Origin: Chloroflexota bacterium | GTDB taxonomy: Bacteria > Chloroflexota > Anaerolineae > Promineifilales > Promineifilaceae | Reading direction: 5' to 3' | Length of the DNA: 34,036 bases | Assembly (NCBI GenBank): GCA_029559155.1 | Contig: JAKQCM010000501.1 | Location: forward strand, 1 to 34,036 | Shown here: positions 16,058 to 23,611 of the stretch, in pieces | Numbering within the stretch: the stretch's first letter is position 1 | Layout of the letters: every line of letters starts with the position of its first letter | Notes under the pieces: model-generated | What the model was told of the DNA's origin: nothing | Database searches by the model: none | The model's input: only the letters and a program-made list of their open reading frames with translations | Position numbers and translations under genes: made by a program

Positions 16058-18289
16058 GTGGAGATTGAAACGGCGACGACCTGGAGCCGACGGGCGATGG
16101 CCCTGGTATTGGTCGTGTTTTTAGGGCTGGCCCTGGCCGCCGGCATCATCAATCCGCTGCATGAAGCGACGGATGAACTGCGCCATTACCGCTTTGTGCG
16201 GACGATTGCGCAGGAACACACCTTGCCGGTGCAAGGCGCGATGGGCTGCAGCGCGCAAGGCCATCACCCGCCGCTGTTTTACGCAGCGGCGGCGCTGGTT
16301 ACCGGCTGGATCGATACAGGCCAGGAAATTTGTTATGACCCGCCGCATAACCCGTTTTGGGCTTACCGATATTGGGAAGTGGGCCGCGACAACAAAAACC
16401 AATACCTGCACTACACGGCCGTGGAGAACTTTCCCTGGCATGGCGCAGCCCTGGCCGCCCACCTGACCCGGTTGGTAAACAGCCTGTTCGGGGCGCTGAC
16501 GGTCTGGTTGACTTATCTGATCGGGCTGGCGATATGGCCGAAACGGCCGTTTCTGGCTGTCGCCGGAGCCGCGTTTGTCGCTTTCAACCCCATGTTTGTC
16601 TACATGTCCGGAGCCATCAACAACGATGTGGTAGCCGCGATGAGCGGCGCGGCGGTGACTTTGGCCTGCGTGCGTCTGGTGCAAGACCCACGCGGCCTGA
16701 GCTTGCGCTGGGGGCTGATTTTTGGCGCATTGTTCAGTCTGGCGCTGATGAGTAAATTCAACCTGGCGGCCATCGCCCTGCTGATTGCCGCAGCCATGAC
16801 CTGGACAGCCTGGCGGAAAAAGCAGTGGGGCGAATGGGCAAAGGCTGTATTGGTCATTGGAGGCGTAACGGCCGTGCTGACCGGCTGGTGGTTTGTGCGT
16901 AATCAACTTTTGTACGGCGAGCCTACCGGCGTGGAAGAACTGACGCAATTGTGGGGCGTGCGCGACCCATCGCAAAGTTTCTGGCTGGCAGTGTCGGAAC
17001 TGGATTATGCCTGGACAAGTTTGTGGGGACGCTTTGGCTATGGCCAGATTCCGCTGCCCCAGGCGATGTATGCCGGCTTGGGCTGGCTGACAGCGCTGGC
17101 AATGGGCGGGTATGCGCTGCCCTTGGTGCGCCGGACAACAGGCGAACTACGGGAAACGGCCGTGCCGCTGCTGCTTTTGCTGCTGAATGTGCTGCTCTTT
17201 TTTGGCGTCCTCTTCAATTATTTGCTCATCAGCCCGGCCGGACCGATGGGCCGCTTCTTTTTTCCGGCGCTGCCGGCGCTGTCGATTTTGCTGATGTATG
17301 GGTTAAGCCAATATGCAGCGTTGGGGAAACGGCCGTGGTGTTCCGATGCCTGCCTGGCGGGTATTTTGCACGGCGGCATGGTCCTGATGACCGTCATCGC
17401 CTTCTGGGGCTATTTGCGCCCGGCATATGCGCCGCCGCCCAGCTTGGCCGCCGACGCGGCGCTGCCCAATCCGGTGAACGCCCAATTTGATACGTTGATC
17501 AACTTGCGCGGGTATGCAATTCGGCAAACGGCCGTGCAGCCCGGAGGCGCCATCGACATTGACCTGTATTGGGAAGTGACCGGTAAACCGCCCGGCGACT
17601 ATCTGCTGTTTGTCCATCTCATCAGTGAAAATGGGGTGATGGTGGCCCAACGGGACAGCCACCCTGGTTTGGGCAATTTTCCCAGCAGTAATTGGGAACC
17701 CGGCGACCGGTTTGTGGAATCGATTCGCCTGATGGTTCCGGAAACGGCTTATGCGCCGGATACGGCCGTGCTCAGTGTGGGCTATTACGTCCCAGGAGCT
17801 TACCGGCTGGGAATCACCGGCGACGATGGCGCCGGTTTAGGCGACTCATTGGCCCTAGGGCAAGTGGCCATCACTCCAAGTCCTGGCAATTATCCAAACC
17901 CCCAGGAACAAAACTTCAACAATCGCCTGCGATTGCGCGGTTACGAATACAACGCCCAACTCTTTGCGCCGGGCGATGTGCTGGCGGTAACGCTCTATTG
18001 GGAATCACTGCCGGCCAACTCAGCGGAGATGCTGGCGCGGATTAGCGTTGTAGACGAAGCCGGTAAGGAAGTAGCCTTCCAGGAAAACTTGCTGCCCCCG
18101 GATTGGCCTGCAGGTTCGGTGAATCCGGACGCCCACTTGCTGGTTTTGGGCGAGGGATTAGCGCCAGGGGTGTACGGCATTCGCGTTTCCTTAATGGACG
18201 TTGTTAGCCAGGAGCGGCAAACTATTGTTGGGGCCGATGGACATCAGATAGATGATCACTTATCATTAGCAAACATTCGAATTCATTGA
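16058..18289 (+). CDS. GT-C/DUF2142-like membrane glycosyltransferase with two C-terminal domains
   Basis: This is a 743-residue polytopic protein. GTG 16058 is preceded by GGAGA at 7-base spacing; TTG 16052 is an alternative. After the first helix (about 12-31) comes NPLHEATDELRHYRFVR with Glu36, Asp39 and Glu40, then GHHPPLFYAAAALV. This combination resembles DUF2142 and related GT-C families rather than the HDE type. Hydrophobic helices run to about residue 460. Two copies of the shared beta-rich domain follow, at about 481-590 (INLRGYAIRQTAVQPGGAID, DYLLFVHLISENG) and 625-735 (RLRLRGYEYNAQLFAPGDVL). The duplication is unique to this member. The gene lies 47 bases after the previous one and 13 bases before the sensor kinase. 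Confidence 0.78.
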   Translation: MEIETATTWSRRAMALVLVVFLGLALAAGIINPLHEATDELRHYRFVRTIAQEHTLPVQGAMGCSAQGHHPPLFYAAAALVTGWIDTGQEICYDPPHNPFWAYRYWEVGRDNKNQYLHYTAVENFPWHGAALAAHLTRLVNSLFGALTVWLTYLIGLAIWPKRPFLAVAGAAFVAFNPMFVYMSGAINNDVVAAMSGAAVTLACVRLVQDPRGLSLRWGLIFGALFSLALMSKFNLAAIALLIAAAMTWTAWRKKQWGEWAKAVLVIGGVTAVLTGWWFVRNQLLYGEPTGVEELTQLWGVRDPSQSFWLAVSELDYAWTSLWGRFGYGQIPLPQAMYAGLGWLTALAMGGYALPLVRRTTGELRETAVPLLLLLLNVLLFFGVLFNYLLISPAGPMGRFFFPALPALSILLMYGLSQYAALGKRPWCSDACLAGILHGGMVLMTVIAFWGYLRPAYAPPPSLAADAALPNPVNAQFDTLINLRGYAIRQTAVQPGGAIDIDLYWEVTGKPPGDYLLFVHLISENGVMVAQRDSHPGLGNFPSSNWEPGDRFVESIRLMVPETAYAPDTAVLSVGYYVPGAYRLGITGDDGAGLGDSLALGQVAITPSPGNYPNPQEQNFNNRLRLRGYEYNAQLFAPGDVLAVTLYWESLPANSAEMLARISVVDEAGKEVAFQENLLPPDWPAGSVNPDAHLLVLGEGLAPGVYGIRVSLMDVVSQERQTIVGADGHQIDDHLSLANIRIH

Positions 18290-18302
18290 GCGACACGTCG
18301 GG

Positions 18303-21300
18303 ATGAAACCTACCGCTTACAAACGCATAGACCAGATACGAATAGGTGGAGTAGCAGTTATTTTGCTGCTGAGCGGCATCATGTTTGTGGTGCTGCCTGT
18401 GTTAGCGCTGCGTTGGACGCAAACGCCGTATCCGGGCTTGTTGTTTGATCCGCACCTGGTGGTGAATAAGTCGGTGGCCCAGTTTGAACCGTTGACGACG
18501 GTCGAGCCGACAATCGCGTATCCGGATAGAGTGGTGATGGTAGACGGCCGTTCCTTCTCCGACAACCGCTCCCTCCACCAATACCTCGACACCCATCAAC
18601 CCGGTGACATCCTCACCTTCACCTTCGATCAGCCGCCGCCTGATTCCGCAATTAACCGTACAACGCCTGAAACACAACGAACCATCGACCTGGTCCTGTC
18701 CATCATGGACGAAACCACTTTTTGGAACCAGTTCTGGCTGCTTTATTTGGTGGGGTTAATCATTTTGCTGCTTGGCACGCTCACCTTTTTGGCTCGGCCA
18801 GAAGCCGAGGCGGCGCAAGTCTTTGCCATTTTTGCCGTAAGCGTGGCCATCATCATTGGCGGATTATTTGACCAGATAACGACGCAGGTTTTCATTCGCA
18901 TTTGGACGCTGGCCCTGGCCATAGCCGGCGGGTTTACCATGCTGCTGGCGTTTATTTTTCCCCATGAAGCCCGGCTCGTGGCGCAGCATCGCCGCTTAAA
19001 ATGGGTGATTGTTCTGCCCGGAATCGCGCTGGCTGTTTTGGGGCAGGTATGGCTAAATCAGGGGCCAGATGCGTGGACTATTGCCCTGGCCTGGCGTTAT
19101 GCCTATATCTGGAACATTTTCTCGCTGGCCGTGACCCTGGGATTTATGATATACCGCAGTCTGGCATCACCTTCGGCGCTGGTGCGTCAGCAGGCGCGGA
19201 TTATTTTGCTGGGGGCAGTCTTAGGGCTGACGCCCATCCTGGTGACGTTGGTGTGGCTGGCAACCAGCCAGGGTTGGGAAAGGTTTTCACCTTCAATTTT
19301 CTTGCCGCCTGTGGTCATTTTTCCGCTGGCTATTGCGTATACCATTATTCGTTTTCGGCTGCTGGATGTTAACCGAATTGCCCGCCGCGGCCTGACGTAT
19401 ATTTTGATGGCGGCGATTTTAGTCGGCGCTTTTCTGTTGATTCTGAGCGGTCTGGCGATGGCCGTAGGCATCAACATTACTTTTAACAATCCTGTTGTTG
19501 TGGCTGTGTTTATGCTGGCAGTGTTCATTTTGCATGAGCCGCTGCAAACGTGGCTGCAAAAATGGATCGACCGGCTGTTGTTTCAGAAGCCTGTAGAGTT
19601 TAGCGAGCTGCTGCGGCAATATAACCGACGATTGACAACGGCCGTTGACGCCGATCAAGTCGCCCAATTGGTGGTAGAGTACACCCAGATCGCCATACCC
19701 GTAACCAAACCACAACTTTATCTGCCAGACAATAACCTTGGCGGCTATTGCAGCTACGCAGATACGGAAAACGGCATCATCACGACAGATTCGCCGCTGG
19801 TGGCCTATATGCTGCACACCTCCGACGTGCTGGATCTGGCCGTGGAACGCGCCTGGCCGCCAGAATTACGTGAACACCCCGAAGACATTCGCACGCAAAA
19901 CGCGGCGATCATCGTGCCCTTAAATAATGGGCAAGAATTGTTGGGCTGGCTGTCCTTGCCCGGTAAACAGACCAATCAACCCTATTCCCAAAGCGAGTTA
20001 AACTTCCTCAGCGCTCTGGCCGATCAATCGCTGATCGGGTTAGAACGAACCAATGTCATGCGCCGGCTGGAAGCGCGGGTGGCGGAACAGGATCAGTTGA
20101 GCCAGTTTTCCCAGGCTTTAAATTTTACAATCGACCAGGATGTCTTGCTGGAGCTGGTGTTTACCAATTACCAACGCTTGCTGCGCATCGACAATTTTTT
20201 TATCGCGCTGATCGACCAGTATACCAAACACCTGTATGCGGCGTTCGTGGTGGAAGATGGGGAACGATTGCCAGAGCGCGAGGGGCGGCACCATCTGGTG
20301 GACCTGGCCGAGACGGAACACGTTATCAGCTCCGGGCAAATGATGGACATCACAGACGAAGACGGCCGTATCTGGTGGCTGGCCCCTCTTAATGCCGGAG
20401 CCGACACTCTGGGCGTGCTCTACACATTTTTCGACAATGAAACCGTGATCCGTCCACGGCAGAAACAACTGTTTACCATCTTTGCCGACCGCACGGCCGT
20501 TGCCCTGGACCGCCTGCAAACCCGGCAAGAATTGGCAAACCGCGCCCAACAACTCGAAATCATCAACAAAGTCACCCTACTTCTGGCCTCCACCCTGGAA
20601 TTAGAACCCCTGCTCAATCTGATTTTGGATAAAGCGATGGAACTGCTGGACACCGAAGCCGGAACCTTCATGATGACCATTGAGGACACCGGCGAATTGG
20701 AATTCCGCGTGGTCCGCGGTCCGGCCAGCGACGAATTACTGGGCAAACGCCTCACCATTGGCACCGGACTCGCCGGCACAGCTGCCCAAACCGGCCGTCC
20801 CATCCGCCAAAATCGCGTCCAGGATGACAAACGCTGGTTTGGCGACCTTAGCCAACAGGCCAAATTTGTCAGCGAATCAATTTTAACCGTGCCCCTGCTG
20901 CGCGGCAGCGCAGTACTGGGCGTCGTTCAGGTCATCAACAAAAAGAACGGCGCGCCCTTCGACGAAGAAGACGAAACCTTGCTGGCGGCCTTTGCCGGCC
21001 AGGCTGTCGTCGCTCTGGAAAATGCCCGTCTGATGGAACAAACCGACCTGGCTCTCCAGGAGCGGGTTAGTGAACTGTTCATGCTGCAGCAGCTCGACAG
21101 AGATCTGAATACAACTCTGGACCTGGAACACGTCTTGAACCTCACGCTGGATTGGGCCTTACGAATCAGCGATGGCACAGCCGCCAGCATCATTTTGACC
21201 GATGACAGCAACAAACCGTATCTTCAGGCTCATCGCGGGTATGACGAATCATTTTCGCTGGAATCCGTTAACGGGACATTTGCCGATGATGGCCTGATCG

Positions 21301-22286
21301 GTCATGTGTTGGCGACCGGTGAACCGCACGTAACCGGCAACGTTCACGCGGAACCCAATTATGTCGCCCACGCTTACGACACACTGTCGCAAATCACGCT
21401 GCCCATCATTCACAAACAAAAGTTAATTGGGGTAGCGGCGATTGAGAGCACCGAATTAAATACCTTCAACAACGGGCAAATGGAAACGGCCGTACGCCTG
21501 ACCAACCACGCTGCCGTAGCCATCGCCAACGCCCTGCTCTACCAACAAGTCAAAGCCGCCAACCAGGCCAAGTCAGAATTTGTGTCGATGGTGTCCCACG
21601 AACTAAAAACGCCCATGACATCCATGCGCGGCTACACCGATCTACTGCTCTCCGGCATGACCGGCGACCTGACATCTCAGCAGCGCGGCTTTCTGGAAAC
21701 CATTGCCGCCAATATCCGCCGCATGAGCCAGCAAATTCAAGACCTTACCGACATCTCGCGCATCGAAACAGGCCAATTACATGTCGATCTGGCGCCGACG
21801 GCCTTCACCAGCATCATCAGCGAGACCTTGCAAACCGTTCGCGGACCGTGCGACGCCAAAGGCATTGAACTCCATCTGGCGCTACCCACCGAGCTGCCCA
21901 TGATCATGGCCGATAAAGAGCGGTTGGTGCAGGTGCTAACCAATCTAATCAGCAACGCCACGAAGTATTCGCCGCCGGACACGCATATTTATGTCAACAT
22001 CAGTCAGGATCACATGGCGCTGGAGAAGGGAAACGGCCGTGTCACCCCAGTCGTTGTGTGCGCCGTGCAAGACAATGGCTACGGCATCTCCCCGGAAGAC
22101 CAAAAACGCCTCTTCACCAAATTCTTCCGCGCCGACGATCCCAATATCCGCAAAGCTACCGGCACCGGCCTGGGCCTCTCGATTACCAAAGGTATTGTCG
22201 AACTGCACGGCGGCAAAATCTGGGTACAAAGCGACATTGGGCAGGGAACCACCTTCACATTTGTGATTCCCCAGATGCCAGAATAA
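18303..22286 (+). CDS. Membrane sensor histidine kinase with multiple GAF domains
   Basis: This is a 1327-residue protein. A membrane helix at about 17-37 is followed by an outer segment of about 100 residues with a PDZ-like look (VVMVDGRSF, HQPGDILTF). Seven or so further helices run from about 140 to 425. The cytoplasmic part has about four GAF-like units (near 435-595, 600-745, 755-915 and 930-1080). The dimerisation/phosphoacceptor domain follows with His1099 in MVSHELKTPM. The ATPase domain has the N box around Asn1218 (LISNATKYS), the G1 box DNGYGI from Asp1257 and GTGLGLSI from Gly1287. All residues needed for autophosphorylation are present. There is no receiver domain and no response-regulator gene in the window, so it is an orphan kinase. 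Its position 13 bases after GT-C genes suggests a link to envelope glycans, by inference. Confidence 0.9.
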   Translation: MKPTAYKRIDQIRIGGVAVILLLSGIMFVVLPVLALRWTQTPYPGLLFDPHLVVNKSVAQFEPLTTVEPTIAYPDRVVMVDGRSFSDNRSLHQYLDTHQPGDILTFTFDQPPPDSAINRTTPETQRTIDLVLSIMDETTFWNQFWLLYLVGLIILLLGTLTFLARPEAEAAQVFAIFAVSVAIIIGGLFDQITTQVFIRIWTLALAIAGGFTMLLAFIFPHEARLVAQHRRLKWVIVLPGIALAVLGQVWLNQGPDAWTIALAWRYAYIWNIFSLAVTLGFMIYRSLASPSALVRQQARIILLGAVLGLTPILVTLVWLATSQGWERFSPSIFLPPVVIFPLAIAYTIIRFRLLDVNRIARRGLTYILMAAILVGAFLLILSGLAMAVGINITFNNPVVVAVFMLAVFILHEPLQTWLQKWIDRLLFQKPVEFSELLRQYNRRLTTAVDADQVAQLVVEYTQIAIPVTKPQLYLPDNNLGGYCSYADTENGIITTDSPLVAYMLHTSDVLDLAVERAWPPELREHPEDIRTQNAAIIVPLNNGQELLGWLSLPGKQTNQPYSQSELNFLSALADQSLIGLERTNVMRRLEARVAEQDQLSQFSQALNFTIDQDVLLELVFTNYQRLLRIDNFFIALIDQYTKHLYAAFVVEDGERLPEREGRHHLVDLAETEHVISSGQMMDITDEDGRIWWLAPLNAGADTLGVLYTFFDNETVIRPRQKQLFTIFADRTAVALDRLQTRQELANRAQQLEIINKVTLLLASTLELEPLLNLILDKAMELLDTEAGTFMMTIEDTGELEFRVVRGPASDELLGKRLTIGTGLAGTAAQTGRPIRQNRVQDDKRWFGDLSQQAKFVSESILTVPLLRGSAVLGVVQVINKKNGAPFDEEDETLLAAFAGQAVVALENARLMEQTDLALQERVSELFMLQQLDRDLNTTLDLEHVLNLTLDWALRISDGTAASIILTDDSNKPYLQAHRGYDESFSLESVNGTFADDGLIGHVLATGEPHVTGNVHAEPNYVAHAYDTLSQITLPIIHKQKLIGVAAIESTELNTFNNGQMETAVRLTNHAAVAIANALLYQQVKAANQAKSEFVSMVSHELKTPMTSMRGYTDLLLSGMTGDLTSQQRGFLETIAANIRRMSQQIQDLTDISRIETGQLHVDLAPTAFTSIISETLQTVRGPCDAKGIELHLALPTELPMIMADKERLVQVLTNLISNATKYSPPDTHIYVNISQDHMALEKGNGRVTPVVVCAVQDNGYGISPEDQKRLFTKFFRADDPNIRKATGTGLGLSITKGIVELHGGKIWVQSDIGQGTTFTFVIPQMPE

Positions 22287-22327
22287 GAGGAAAACGGCCG
22301 TCGTCGGGGAATAGTAGGTTTCAGACA

Positions 22328-22355
22328 TTGACACAGAAAGGTAGTCAGTTATACT
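22328..22355 (+). promoter_or_regulatory. Sigma70-type promoter upstream of the SWIM gene
   Basis: A perfect TTGACA at 22328-22333, a 16-base spacer and TATACT at 22350-22355 form a strong promoter. The predicted start near 22362 falls on or next to an ATG at 22363. The transcript would run through the hairpin at 22416-22444 before the SWIM gene. Confidence 0.8.
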
Positions 22356-22362
22356 TTTAGCC

Positions 22363-22416
22363 ATGAGGGAATACTTCACCAAGAACTCAGGCAAACAACC
22401 AACGAACCATTGTTGA
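22363..22416 (+). CDS. Possible leaderless 17-residue leader peptide
   Basis: ATG 22363 opens a 17-codon frame (MREYFTKNSGKQPTNHC) whose TGA at 22414-22416 touches the base of the following hairpin. The promoter at 22328-22355 would start RNA at or within a base or two of this ATG, so translation would have to be leaderless. The placement is suggestive of an attenuation leader, but so short a frame can occur by chance. The alternative is that 22362 to about 22444 is simply a small untranslated RNA. Confidence 0.3.
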   Translation: MREYFTKNSGKQPTNHC

Positions 22417-22444
22417 CGCACGCAATTTTGCGTGCGTTTTTGTT
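22416..22444 (+). terminator. Intrinsic terminator or attenuator before the SWIM gene
   Basis: ACGCACGCA (22416-22424) and TGCGTGCGT (22429-22437) make a perfect 9-bp stem with a four-base loop, followed by TTTTTTG and more T. It is 130 bases after the kinase stop and 60-80 bases after the promoter at 22328. It could end kinase transcripts, or release a short RNA, or attenuate the SWIM gene. Confidence 0.88.
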
Positions 22445-22486
22445 TTCCGACAGCAGTGACTAAATTGCAGAGAGGAGTAAAAAATT

Positions 22487-22735
22487 ATGGACTATGGGAT
22501 GATCAGTAAAATTGAGAAAGCCAAAATCTATGCCGAAGAACGCGAACGTATCCAATTCGAGTTTTTGCGGGTCAAGCTTCAGGGCGATAACAACCAGATT
22601 CCCCATGCAGTGGAATATAACAACGGCACCTGGCACTGTGACTGTGATTTCTTCGCCTCGCGTAATGTATGCAGCCACACAATGGCCATCGAGCGCATTT
22701 TGCATGATATGGTTAAGCTGGGAGAGTCTGCCTAG
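22487..22735 (+). CDS. Small SWIM-type zinc-finger protein
   Basis: This is an 82-residue protein. Cys51-x-Cys53, then eight residues, then Cys62-x-His64 (CDCDFFASRNVCSH) matches the CxCxnCxH signature of SWIM zinc fingers, which bind DNA or partner proteins. The N-terminal half is charged and probably helical (KIEKAKIYAEERER) and is followed by EYNNGTWHCDC, where the strand before the metal site is expected. AGGAG at 22473-22477 is 9 bases before the ATG. It has its own upstream promoter region and a strong terminator, so it is probably a single-gene unit. SWIM domains are usually parts of larger proteins such as helicases or transposases; here the finger makes up most of the protein. The function is unknown. 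Confidence 0.85.
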   Translation: MDYGMISKIEKAKIYAEERERIQFEFLRVKLQGDNNQIPHAVEYNNGTWHCDCDFFASRNVCSHTMAIERILHDMVKLGESA

Positions 22736-22763
22736 TCGATTTTGCTGATTTTCACCACTTGGC

Positions 22764-22801
22764 AAAAAACGCGCCCAATCTCGGATTAGGCGCGTTTTTT
22801 G
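22764..22801. terminator. Long intrinsic terminator after the SWIM gene
   Basis: AAAAAACGCGCC at 22764-22775 pairs with GGCGCGTTTTTT at 22789-22800. The stem extends inward after one mismatch by AATC/GATT around a TCG loop. Runs of A and T on both sides allow termination on either strand. It is about 30 bases after the SWIM stop. Confidence 0.92.
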
Positions 22802-22808
22802 TTATAAT
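22800..22808 (+). promoter_or_regulatory. Extended -10 promoter element
   Basis: TGTTATAAT at 22800-22808 is a full extended -10 box (TGnTATAAT), directly after the SWIM terminator. There is no recognisable -35 hexamer, which extended -10 promoters can lack. RNA would begin near 22815, ahead of the small frame at 22856 and the CPBP-like gene. Confidence 0.55.
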
Positions 22809-22855
22809 CGCGCCCTGGCAATGCAGCACAGAATTTAATCGGACGAGGTGTAGGG

Positions 22856-22951
22856 ATGAACTGGCGATACAGCAGCGCAAAACAGACAGAAAATGAAGGC
22901 GGGAGAAACGGCCGTTACCCATCCACACCTCTCCCACCCGCCACAGCATGA
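22856..22951 (+). CDS. Possible 31-residue small protein or leader frame
   Basis: ATG 22856 follows GAGGTG at 22845-22850 with 5-base spacing. The frame runs 31 codons (beginning MNWRYSSAKQTENEGG) and stops at TGA 22949-22951, overlapping the ATG at 22948 as ATGA. The overlap suggests coupling with the membrane protein downstream. The frame contains one ACGGCCGT and a Pro-rich end, and has no known relative. It has better initiation signals than the downstream ATG 22948, but coding status is not proven. Confidence 0.35.
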   Translation: MNWRYSSAKQTENEGGRNGRYPSTPLPPATA

Positions 22952-22962
22952 GGAAATCCACC

Positions 22963-23583
22963 ATGACCATCGGCGGCGTTGAATTCAATCTCCAACTCAC
23001 GTTCCTAATCATCTTCAGCGTCGTCGTCCCCATGCTCGATTACTACGGGCACAAACTCACCAATACCAAAGCCTACGACAGGTTTATCCTCTACTTCATC
23101 CTGCCCATGCTCATTATCCTGGTGCTGTTCAAAGAACCGGCCGCCGACTACGGCTTCAAACTCGGTAACTGGCGCGCCGGACTGCTCTGGACCATCGGAG
23201 TATGCCTGGTCATGGGAATCATTCTTTATTTTGTCGCCCGCACGCCGGCCATGCAAGCCTATTACCAGGCCCGTGCCCCCAAGGAACTCGGCCGTTTGAT
23301 CTGGCTGAACGGCGTCGAATTGTTCGCCTGGGAATTTGTCTGGCGCGGCTTTATGCTCTTTGGGCTGGCCAAAATCCTGGGGCCAGGCCCGGCTATTCTC
23401 ATCCAGGCCATTCCCTTCGCCTTCATGCACCTGGGCAAACCGGAAGTTGAAACCCTGACCACCATTTTCGGCGGCATTGGGTTTGGCTTTATCGCCTGGC
23501 AAACCAAATCCTTCATGTATCCCTGGCTCATTCACTGGTTCATTGCCTCATTCACCATGCTCATCGCTCTGGGACATTTTTAA
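22963..23583 (+). CDS. CPBP-like intramembrane protease family protein
   Basis: This is a polytopic protein of 206 residues from ATG 22963, which has AGGAAA 6 bases upstream. ATG 22948 adds five residues and overlaps the small frame before it. Hydrophobic helices lie at about 9-25, 38-57, 70-90, 115-135 and then to the C-terminus. The motif WEFVWRGFMLFGL resembles the EExxxR box of CPBP (Rce1/Abi) proteases, with Trp in place of the first Glu. AFMHLGKPEVE and a later HWFIASF supply the two histidines expected of the family. A Glu (GVELFAWEF) four residues upstream may take over. Members cleave prenylated or other membrane proteins or confer bacteriocin immunity. Catalytic competence is uncertain. 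Confidence 0.6.
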   Translation: MTIGGVEFNLQLTFLIIFSVVVPMLDYYGHKLTNTKAYDRFILYFILPMLIILVLFKEPAADYGFKLGNWRAGLLWTIGVCLVMGIILYFVARTPAMQAYYQARAPKELGRLIWLNGVELFAWEFVWRGFMLFGLAKILGPGPAILIQAIPFAFMHLGKPEVETLTTIFGGIGFGFIAWQTKSFMYPWLIHWFIASFTMLIALGHF

Positions 23584-23611
23584 TGGCCTGCAACCGACTC
23601 GCACCTAAATT

